NCBI GenBank assembly: GCA_024364735.1
Contig: JAGFNQ010007677.1
Coordinates: 62,001-126,000 of the forward strand
Direction: 5' to 3'
Length of the DNA stretch: 64,000 nt
Origin: Boesenbergia rotunda
Taxonomy: Eukaryota; Streptophyta; Magnoliopsida; Zingiberales; Zingiberaceae
This document shows positions 56,458 to 64,000 of the stretch, in pieces. Below the pieces are notes generated by a model that saw nothing but the letters and a program-made list of their open reading frames with translations, made no database searches and was not told the DNA's origin. Position 1 is the first letter of the stretch. Each line of letters begins with the position of its first letter. The translations under genes and the position numbers were made by a program.

Positions 56458-57789
56458 TGTGGGATCGGTTTGAATCGATAGAGGGGGGGAGGGTGAATAT
56501 CGATCGATAATTTTTCAGAACACTTAGAGTAATTGCACAACGGAAAAAACAAATCAATGCTAACACGTCTGTTTTACTTGGTTCAGAGTCGCGGTCAGCT
56601 CCTACTCCAAGGCCCACGGTCCTTGACCGTTTACGATGGACAATTCTATATTCCGTAAAATTATTACAACTTGAAGTTCGAATATAGAATTAAAATACAA
56701 CACATAAATAAAATGATTATACCGACGATCGGAGAAATTTGAATGTCAGAGCCGCGGGTCATCGTTGGCGCTTGAGTCTTGAGCACGGAGCGTTTGGAGC
56801 AGAGCACTTGAAAGAATGCGTAGAAAGAAGTTGTGTTCGAAGCCAAGGGGGTGAACCCCTTTATATAGCAGTCACTGGCGCCTATGTTGAAGGGGGTACC
56901 TGACACGTGGTCTGTCCTACGAGAAACTCCATTCGCAGACTTGGCCAGTGCTTATCCCTTCAACTGGGGCGCCTGAGCTGACTGGGGTGCCTGTATAAAC
57001 ACAGGCACCTCAATTGAGGATTTGGCAGCTTGCTTCGATTGGCTTGGAAACACCCTTGCTTATCCCTTCAACTGGGGCACCTGTGATGACTGGGGCACCT
57101 GCATGAACACAGACACCTCAATTGATGATTTGGCAGCTTTCTTCGATAAGCTTGGAAACACCTTTGTCTGGGGTGCCTGTAACAACACAGGCACCTGGTT
57201 AAACAGGCACCTGACACCATTGAGGCGCCTGGGAGCAGAAAACTTTCACCCTTCATTCCTACAACCAAGGTTAGTTCCAAAACACAAATAATAAACAATA
57301 TAATATCATTTAAGCATGATTAACGGCCTGAGCTGTCTTGGTTTTGACTTTGGGCTTCCAAAATGGAACCCTAGGTTGAACCAACGCCTAATGTTCCCTC
57401 CTACGGGGAACTCGTCCTCACCTACTCCTCTTAGGAGAGTTTACCTTTTTGCGAACCGACTCCTCTGGTTGGACTTTTGCCCAATCCCTCGGATCAGGTC
57501 TTCGTGCTTAGTCCGTAACCAGGATTTATTGCCCAGCTTCACTCATCAGGTCTTCGGTGCCCAGTCCACAAACATGACTTATTGCCCAGCTTCACTCACC
57601 AGGTCTTTGGTGCCCAGTCCAAGACCAGGACTTATTGCCCAACCTTATGTCAGAACTTAGGTGCCTAGTATACTTAGGACTTTGCCTGCACACTTGAGTA
57701 GCATTGTTAGATCACAATAAAACTTTAACTTCTGAACCCTTTGTCATTATCAAAACACAAGTTTGACTTTGGTGCTTCTGGCACCAACA
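56458..57789 (-). mobile_element. 3' LTR of a leftward SIRE-type element (1332 bp)
   Basis: Left end TGTGGGATCGG with reversed terminal motif (TAGAGGGGGGGAGGGTGAATA); right end GGCACCAACA then a polypurine tract in reverse. Reversed GGCGCC/GGCACC motifs lie at 56875-57235, where a roughly 120 bp unit (TATCCCTTCAACTGGGGC... to GCTTGGAAACACC) is repeated at 56955 and 57060. Reversed AGTCCTGGTC repeats lie at 57490-57660. A minus-strand TATA box is at 56860-56868. It is the complete version of 16486-17323 and close to 17324-18390. Confidence 0.88.
56860..56868 (-). promoter_or_regulatory. LTR TATA box
   Basis: The minus strand reads CTATATAAA, followed by GGGGTTCACCCCC. Confidence 0.6.
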
Positions 57790-57803
57790 ATCTCCCCCTT
57801 TTT
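57790..57803 (-). other. Polypurine tract
   Basis: The minus strand reads AAAAAGGGGGAGAT against the LTR start TGTTGGTGCC. Confidence 0.85.
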
Positions 57804-58605
57804 GATTTATGGCAACCAGGTTCAAAAAGTTAAGTTTAAACCATTAAAGCACACAACCATGTTTAAAATAACAATCATGTTTATCAAGGAAATTACAAAA
57901 AAACATTTACTAAACTCCCCCTGAAATAGATATTCTTCCCCTGAAGCTCTCAATGATATGCAATTTCAAAATGTCAAAGTGTTTTAAAATTTTGACTAAG
58001 TGTTTTTCAAAATAAAGCAAAGTATTTGCAAAAATTTACACTTAGCATAGTTCTTAGAAAAAGGTTGTAAGTCCAAATTTTACTTTAGAACAATTTCACA
58101 TAACAAAAAATTCACTTAACCATATTTTTGTGCAAACTTTTTACTTAGAAAAAAAATTTCATTTTAAGCCAATTTTTGTACAATATTTATACTTAGAAAA
58201 TTTTCCAATTAAGCCAATTTTTGCAAACCAAAAAAAATTTCACTTGAAAAAAATTTCTCTTAATAAAATTTTACTTAAAAAATTCACTTAGCCAAATTTT
58301 GCAAAAAAGATTTCTCTCAAAAATTTCCACTTAGAGAAAAATTTTGTGCACTTCGAAAAGTATTCTACTTGAAAGGTTTTGTGCACTTAAACATTTTGCT
58401 TAGGAAACTTTTGCTTAGAAAGATGCATTTAGAAAAGATTTTTCTTAATGAAAATGCACTTAAAAAATTACTTAGACAAATGCACTTTGAAAAAAAATTT
58501 TACATAAAAAAGTTGAGCACTTAAAAATTCAACTTAGAAAAGTCTAGAAAATAATTTTAAGACCATTTTTCTTAGAAAAATTTGCTCAGACCATTTTGTG
58601 CACTT
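57804..58605 (-). other. AT-rich internal region of the leftward element
   Basis: Contains reversed purine tracts (57915-57945), then about 600 bases where ACTTAGAAAA-type motifs recur every 20-40 bp. No ORF. Cut at 58606 by another LTR. Confidence 0.6.
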
Positions 58606-59627
58606 TGTTGGGAACGAGATGGCTAGAGAGGGGGGGGGGTGAATATAGCCAACCACTTCTCTTTGAAGAGCTTAGCAATATTTCTGCACTTAAACTATCA
58701 GTAGCACAGCGGAAAGAGTAGAAAACAGATTATGCAGAAAATGTAATGAAAGCGAAACAAACACAACTAGCAAGATCGCTAACAAGGAGGGTTTACAAGG
58801 TTCGGGGATAACTTGCCCCTACTCCTTGGCGTGCCCTTAAGGTGGGCGATCCCTTGATCGTCGGCAGATCAAGCCCCGATGATCACCGGATATAAAGCAA
58901 CCTCCTTCTCGGTGGAGAAACCTCTCCACAGTGTGTTTCAAACAAGGATATAGGTTAAGCACAAAGAAACAACAAGAAGGATCTTACTCAAACACTTAGC
59001 AAGGACTAAAACACAGCAAGCTTCCCTGAGCTCCACCCAGTGGCGATCTCACGCAGAACCCTTCTCCGTGTCTTCCCACTGTCGGACTCCAAGCCACTTG
59101 TTTTCTCCTTCAAGCGCTCAAGTATGATGATTGCTTCTCAATAGCTTGCTCAGAATGATTGAAGAACTCAAGAACAGTAAGCTTAATGTGGAGCAAAACA
59201 GAACGCAGGAACTCAAGAGCACAAGAATCAAATCGTTACTGAACACTACAACTCTCGTTCCTTTTGTTTCTCCGCTAAGCAACAGATGATCTCATCTCCA
59301 GCAGCTTACAGCTGCCTCACTGCCAACGCTTCAGCTACACTGAACCCTAACTGAACTTCCTGAGCTCCCTCAACCAAGCTTCAGTCAGCAGCTTCAGTCC
59401 TGCATCCAGCCGTTGCAACCTGTGTGGAGAAAGGGACAAACCTGCTCCAAGGAAAGCTCTCTTTGACTTCTCCTTGAGTGTTTGAATCCTCCCCTGTCAC
59501 CTGAAACTTACTCAGAGTATTAGAGCAGCAAATCAAACAGCATATCAAATATCAGAGGAAAGTGGCAGCGAATCGGTTGTGTTCAGACGCGATCAGAGCG
59601 TCTGACAATGCAATTTGAATTAAAGTG

Positions 59628-60255
59628 ATCGGTCACCGGACCGATCAGAGAGCCTCCTGATCGGTCACCAGACCGATCAGGCTGGTTCCAGACCGATTAG
59701 GTTCCGTCCTGATCGATCCCCAACGCTCAATCAGAAATCGCAATTTCTTTGAGATTCTCCTGGACCGATCACCAGACCGATCCTAGGTCGTGGATCGTTC
59801 ATCGGACCGATCCACCCTTATATTGGGCAATTTCTGAGTTTCGTAGGCTAAGCCTTCTGATCGGTCACCAGACCGATCAGATCATGACCAGACCGATCAG
59901 GCTAGAGCCTGATCGATCATAGTGAGGAACCTGCGATGCTGGATCGTTCACCAGAATGATCTGCACAGTAAACCTGATCGGTCATCAGACCGATCAGGAG
60001 CAGTTCAGCAAGGGAACTCAACCTCACTGCTCGCTCCCTGATCGGTCACCAGACCGATCAGGAGCCAGTCAATGGGTGAAACGCATACTCCCTGATCGGT
60101 CACCAGATCGATCAGGAGCAGCACAGTAGGTTCCCAATCTCACTGTGTGCTCCCTGATCGGTCACCCGACCGATCAGTCATCGCTGGATCGGTCACCAGA
60201 CCGATCCACGAAGGAGCAGCGTGCCAGAATCCCTGATCGATCACCAGACCGATCC
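59628..60255. repeat. Array of 10-4-10 hairpins with arm CTGATCGGTC
   Basis: About a dozen copies, the best with arm CTGATCGGTC, loop ACCA and arm GACCGATCAG; good copies near 59658, 59858, 59973, 60039, 60093, 60154, 60184 and 60233. Spacing varies (30-115 bp). Confidence 0.9.
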
Positions 60256-60289
60256 AGGGACTCAAACTCATCCCTCCAAGCTAAGTTTC

Positions 60290-60715
60290 CATCCACCTTA
60301 GCCCTCCAAGCTAAGGATTTTCCATCTAACTCTCCAAGTTGGGAATTTGCACCTAACCCTCCATGTTAGGACTTTTCACCTAGCCCTCCAAGCTAGGACT
60401 TTTCACCTAGCCCTCCAAGCTAGGACTTTTCACCCAACCCTTCCGAGTTAGAACATCATTCAACCTAGCCCTCCAAGCTAGGCACCTGACCCTCCAAGCC
60501 AGGACTTTTTCACCTAATTCTCCAGGATGGGAATTTGCACCTAACCCTCCAAGTTAGGACTTTTCACCTAGCCCTCCAAGCTAGGACTTTTCACCCAACC
60601 TTTCCGAATTAGGACTTTTCCAACACCTAGCCCTCCAAGCTAGGACTTTTCAACACCTAACCATCCAGGTCAGGACTTTTCAACACCTAGCCCTCTATAC
60701 TAGGATTTTCCATCC
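60290..60715. repeat. Array of CCTAGC-CCTCCAA-GCTAGG units
   Basis: About 14 units of roughly 27-28 bp, each with inverted arms CCTAGC/GCTAGG or variants (CCTAAC/GTTAGG, CCCAAC), followed by ACTTTTCA. In several variants both arms change together (CTAACCC...GTTAGG against CTAGCCC...CTAGG), keeping the stem. Confidence 0.85.
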
Positions 60716-60820
60716 CATGCCTGATCCCCGACCAGGACTTTAATCATAATCATCATAATCAACCTAAACTAAAATCGATGTCAATACCAAAACAACAATC
60801 AGGGCCAGACTACATCAACA

Positions 60821-60834
60821 ATCTCCCCCTTTTT
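60821..60834 (-). other. Polypurine tract
   Basis: The minus strand reads AAAAAGGGGGAGAT next to TGTTGATGTAG. More reversed purine tracts follow at 60910-60965 and 61012-61022. Confidence 0.85.
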
Positions 60835-61434
60835 GTTGTTTGACAATCCGATTTTAAGTTTAGGGATTCAATCAATTTTCTCAACTTTAGAATCATAGGG
60901 GAATCCAGATCCTCCCCCTACAACATGATCAACCTAAACTTAACCGATCCACACTCTCCCCCTTTGTCAAACACCGAAAAGGAGCTAGAGGGGCTGTTAA
61001 GTTTTAAACAAACTCCCCCTCAAACCTAGGGGTATCCCAAATCAACAAAGATGTGATAGTTTGTGGAATAACCATACGAACTCATGTGAAAAAGATATAG
61101 CAAGACATAGCAATCACATGCATCATATGAGTATGAAGTATAAACCCACAAATATACCGTAATATCCATAAATATAAAGTAGACATGACATTGTAAGCAT
61201 AAATATGATAATTTAGCAAACATGCAGATGATACTCATATAACCAACATGGCATCAACAATAGATATACTAGTATCAGATAAGCATGTGAAACAAAGTCA
61301 GATAAGTCAAAACATAAGTCATCCAGACAAGTAGCAAAATACGTGTGGCACAAGACCACAACAATCAAGTCACAGGGCATACAGCCCAAAAGTCATACAA
61401 CACAGTCAAATGATAAGACAGCAAACATCCTAGC
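60835..61434 (-). other. Internal 3' region of the leftward element
   Basis: Purine tracts (minus strand) up to 61022, then AT-rich sequence with ATATGA/CATAAG runs and no clear ORF; 61026-61238 has no domain. Confidence 0.5.
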
Positions 61435-61544
61435 TCAAGTGTCAGTGGGAGGGTCGTCATCGCGCAAATGGTCATCCATCGTCGCATCAGTATGAGCACA
61501 GGACCCCGGTGTAGTACTCAAAGAAGGTGCACCTCCAGGAAATG
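61435..61544 (-). CDS. C-terminal tail of an unidentified ORF, cut by a Gypsy LTR
   Basis: On the minus strand the frame entering at 61544 is open for 35 codons to TGA at 61435-61437. It reads FPGGAPSLSTTPGSCAH, then an acidic tail TMDDHLRDDDPPTDT. Composition (Pro/Ser then Asp-rich) and position, between pol or accessory region and polypurine tract of a Copia element, suit the end of an accessory ORF. There is no homologous segment in the window to confirm it. The N-terminal part lies beyond the Gypsy element, off the window. Confidence 0.35.
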
Positions 61545-61564
61545 TGTAACGCTCCAAAATTTTC

Positions 61565-61815
61565 CCATATAGAATGCTATGAAATATCATGAAATTCATG
61601 AAATAGTATTATGGATATCAGGAAATATTATGAATTCATGAATATAAAATATTATGAAATTCATGAAATATTATCATGGATATTAGAAAATATTATGAAT
61701 TCATGAATATGAAATATTATGAAATTCATGAAATATTATCATGGATATTAGAAAATATTATGAATTCATGAATATGAAATATTATGAAATTCATGAAATA
61801 TTATTAATATTATGA
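61565..61815. repeat. 65 bp AT-rich tandem repeat
   Basis: TATTATGAATTCATGAATAT begins at 61626, 61691 and 61756, a 65 bp period; each unit has inner short repeats of ATGAAATATTATGAAATTC. Confidence 0.85.
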
Positions 61816-62025
61816 AATTTCATGATGGGCTTGGCTTAATGGGCTTTGATATGGATTAGTGCAAAATGTGATAAAAAGGAGGAAGCAAGGATTGAACCTT
61901 GAACCTCCTAGTTGCACTCACCATGTCATAACCAATGAACCAAGCAATGTTTCTTGTAGAGGGAATAAGAAACATGCTTGTTAAAAACTAGGGAAGTGAA
62001 GAGACATGTCTCTTCATGAGAAAAG

Positions 62026-62033
62026 TATAAATA
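62026..62033 (+). promoter_or_regulatory. Gypsy LTR TATA box
   Basis: TATAAATA in AAAGTATAAATAAGGGAAG, followed by a CTTCTTCTTC leader. Confidence 0.65.
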
Positions 62034-62978
62034 AGGGAAGTTGGAATAACTTCCTCTTCTTCTTCTTCTTCCTCCCTCTCATCACCGAAATCCACTTCTT
62101 CTTCTTCTCTTTTCATTTTCGAAAAAAAGTGAACCCTAGGGTTTTAACCCTAGGGAATTGGAAGGAGAAAGGAATCCATTGAAGGTTCTTGCCCTCTACT
62201 AGGGCCAAGGTTGCTAGAGAAGACTAACAAGGGAAACTCTCATCTTCTTCTTCTTTAAGGGTACCCTAAGATTTTAAGAGGAGAAGAAATTCAAGCGAAA
62301 GGATGTAAGTATCCCCTCGCCTGCAGTGTAATGGTTATCGTATATGATATGGATGTATTTTTAAGTAATACCATTATGGAACTGCTTTGAAAAACATTTA
62401 TTGCATGTGATAGGTATGCTTAAAATTCTATATGTTGCATGCTTAGAAACTTGATGTTTAGTATGCTATGATGAACTCATGCTTATGTCTTGTTATGTAC
62501 ATACGCTGTATGCTTTCGTATGGATTTTGCAAGTAGGACCGGATCCTTACTAAGCTTTTATGCTTACTAGTTATGTGTTGTCTTATGCTGCAGATAAAGG
62601 TAAGGAACACATGAACTAAAGGAAGAGGCAGGAAGGCTGAAGATGTGTGGGGTGGTGGCTCGGGAAAGAAAGACTTCTATATCTACATACTTATGTTTAT
62701 GTTTATGTTCCCTTGACAATAAGTGTTAGTGATTAGGATTGACATGGCATGATAGTGTTTACCTTGGAGGTCTCTTATACTTGATTATGTTATGAGTTAC
62801 ATTACTAGTGATATTATCATGTTATAGAATGACTTTGATAGTTAAACAAGCATGCTCAGTCCTTAGCCCTTGCGTTGTAGTTTTAATGCCATGCTAGAAG
62901 ATAGAAAAAAAAAATAAGTATGATTAATTATTACGTAACCCCGCCCCGAGAGTAGATATAAGGGCGGGCGTTACAGGT

Positions 62979-62990
62979 TGGTATCAGAGC
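62979..62990 (+). promoter_or_regulatory. Primer-binding site (tRNA-iMet)
   Basis: TGGTATCAGAGC three bases after the LTR end, the same spacing as at 200-214. Confidence 0.95.
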
Positions 62991-63172
62991 AGGTTTCCCC
63001 TCCACCACACACACATCAAGCTTCATCCTGCCGCTTCCAAGTAAGAAATCCTAACCTCGCTTTATTTTATTGCATGTACAGTAATGACATGTATAGAGAT
63101 GATTAATGCTTGCATAAGAAGAAAAAGTAGCGTTAATTCTTATGTAGTTTATTTATCACCTGTATGATAGAT
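62991..63172 (+). other. Gypsy 5' leader
   Basis: Untranslated leader between primer site and gag, homologous to 141-199 on the minus strand. Confidence 0.75.
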
Positions 63173-64000
63173 ATGGCTAGAAGACGTAGCAATCGGGGTA
63201 ACGAGACAGCACCCCCACCTGATATGATGCAAGTAATCATAAATATGCAGCGTCAGGTCACTGAACAACAACAGATAATAAACACTCTGATGACCCAGCA
63301 GGGGAACACTGCAACCCCGCAGGGAAGTCAAAATGTGATGCCTACTGAGCCTCCAACTGCACAGGCATCCCCGGACACTCCGGTCCGAGGAGTCCGACAG
63401 GAGGCCTATCTGATTCAGTGGCAGAGACTGAAGCCGGAGAAGTTCTCGGGCACCTGCGAGCCCTGGGACGCCCAGGCCTGGCTCAAGACAGTTGAGAGCA
63501 CAGTGGAATTATTAGACTGGCCCGAGCACGAGAAAATTAAATGTGTCTCGTTCTGCCTCACTGGCGACGCCAGGATGTGGTGGGAATGGGTAAAAGCTAG
63601 AAGGTCAGTGGACCAGATGAAGTGGAAGGACTTCGAGTCCGAATTTCTGGAGGAATTCTTTAATATGCGAGTCACGAACAGGCATTTTGATGAGTTCACT
63701 GAATTCCGGCAGGGAAATCTCTCAGTCAACGATGCTGTTAAGCAATTTAACCGACTGGCACGATTATGTCCGGAGTTGGTCAGTACAGAGAAGGAAAGGG
63801 TCAGATTAATGCTCAAGATGCTCAGGCCCGAGATAGCTCTGAATGTAGCTGGCGGCGTTAATAGGCCCCAGACTGCGGAGGAACTGTTCAGCAGCACCCT
63901 TATTACCGAGCATTATCTAAAGAATATTAACCAGCAGAGCCAACCCCTGACTGCCAGCAAGAGTCAGAATCAGTCGGGAGGTCAGAAACCTCCAAATAGC
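63173..64000 (+). CDS. Ty3/Gypsy gag, N-terminal 276 codons (runs off window)
   Basis: The ATG at 63173 opens a frame with no stop to the window end. It begins MARRRSNRGNETAPPPDMMQ, then a Gln/Pro/Thr-rich stretch with QRQVTEQQQIINTLM, a short coiled-coil-like run. From about residue 83 it has the retrotransposon gag domain: LKPEKFSGTCEPWDAQAWL, LDWPEHEKIKCVSFCLTGDA, RMWWEWVKARR, WKDFESEFLEEFFNMRVTN, EFRQGNLSVNDAVKQFNRLA, LCPELVSTEKERVRLMLKML, ending in a Ser/Gln-rich linker before the expected zinc knuckle. The WW, FxEEFF and VxxAxxxFxRLA patterns are diagnostic; the lineage resembles Tekay/Del chromoviruses. It is the only intact internal coding sequence in the window, just downstream of an undamaged LTR and primer site. 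The antisense frame 63415-63897 is its shadow. Confidence 0.95.
   Translation, partial: MARRRSNRGNETAPPPDMMQVIINMQRQVTEQQQIINTLMTQQGNTATPQGSQNVMPTEPPTAQASPDTPVRGVRQEAYLIQWQRLKPEKFSGTCEPWDAQAWLKTVESTVELLDWPEHEKIKCVSFCLTGDARMWWEWVKARRSVDQMKWKDFESEFLEEFFNMRVTNRHFDEFTEFRQGNLSVNDAVKQFNRLARLCPELVSTEKERVRLMLKMLRPEIALNVAGGVNRPQTAEELFSSTLITEHYLKNINQQSQPLTASKSQNQSGGQKPPNS

Larger units (their letters stand above)
58606..60820 (-). mobile_element. 3' LTR of a leftward Copia element, family with GATCGGTC hairpins (2215 bp)
   Basis: Starts TGTTGGGAAC, ends CTACATCAACA, then a polypurine tract in reverse. The left end has the reversed terminal motif. The block near 58800-58930 (TAAGGTGGGCGATCCC, GGAGAAACCTCTCCACA) is shared with the solo LTR 11636-12782, so the two are related, yet the palindrome array here is of different sequence. 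It also has a second array of CCTAGCCCTCCAAGCTAGG units. Confidence 0.85.
61545..62975 (+). mobile_element. 5' LTR of a rightward Ty3/Gypsy element (1431 bp)
   Basis: It starts TGTAACGCTCC, ends GGGCGTTACA and is followed by a primer site. TATAAATA at 62026-62033 is followed by a C/T-rich leader. Two segments containing CTGCAG (near 62323 and 62590) resemble conserved positions in the solo LTRs 5155-7441 and 41664-43837. The left flank AAATG (61540-61544) is the expected target duplication. It cuts a Copia internal region. Confidence 0.92.

Noticed and set aside
59628..60255. CRISPR-like palindromic repeats with spacers
   Set aside because: Spacers vary widely in length, repeats are degenerate, there is no cas context, and the array is inside an LTR.
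63415..63897. 160-codon minus-strand frame
   Set aside because: Antisense shadow of the intact Gypsy gag frame on the + strand.

Overview
This is a plant nuclear window made almost entirely of nested LTR retrotransposons. I find no convincing host gene, no rRNA or tRNA gene and no CRISPR array. The plant assignment rests on the element types: Ty1/Copia of SIRE/Maximus type, a second Ty1/Copia lineage, Ty3/Gypsy with a long LTR and tRNA-iMet primer site, and Tat/Athila-like Gypsy debris. They are packed as stacked insertions, as in the heterochromatin of a large genome. A monocot is likely; the order is not decided by the sequence.

Layout. 1-3802: 5' end of a leftward Gypsy element with a 3.6 kb LTR, inserted in a Copia LTR whose tail is 3803-4674. 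4675-8707: an old LTR-like repeat split by a solo Gypsy LTR (5155-7441, TSD CTTGA). 8708-9154: polypurine tract and start of a + strand LTR. 9155-17323: a leftward SIRE-type Copia element (3' LTR, AT-rich tail, broken RNase H and RT), interrupted by two solo LTRs (11636-12782, TSD TTCTA; 13219-14753, TSD CTAGA) and cut by a further LTR at 16486. 17324-19951: a + strand LTR carrying a nested solo LTR (18394-19815).

20240-33473: a duplicated block. A + strand LTR was invaded at a GATGA site by a leftward Copia element. Copy 1 keeps that element's 3' LTR and a nearly full but dead gag-pol (22953-26913). Copy 2 (27992-33473) keeps only a solo LTR at the same GATGA site. 28866-34844 also holds Tat/Athila-like Gypsy remnants.

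34845-49246: a non-autonomous SIRE-like element, flanked by TAGTG, with 5' LTR, primer site, gag, a conserved non-coding block, an unusual accessory ORF (44139-45032) with a predicted 72 bp intron and an LTR-like promoter, polypurine tract and 3' LTR. Three further insertions lie inside it. 49252-50224: Gypsy gag remnant and microsatellite. 50225-56076: a second gag-only element of the same superfamily. 56458-57803 and 58606-61544: 3' ends of two leftward elements. 61545-64000: 5' LTR, primer site and intact N-terminal gag of a rightward Gypsy element that continues off the window.

How it fits together: the SIRE-type pol in 13063-16485 is the kind of enzyme source that could mobilise the gag-only elements, but every internal copy seen is mutated. 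Only the terminal Gypsy gag (63173-64000) is open throughout. The most unusual signal is that several different LTR families carry regularly spaced short hairpin modules upstream of their TATA boxes, with the same geometry but different sequences.
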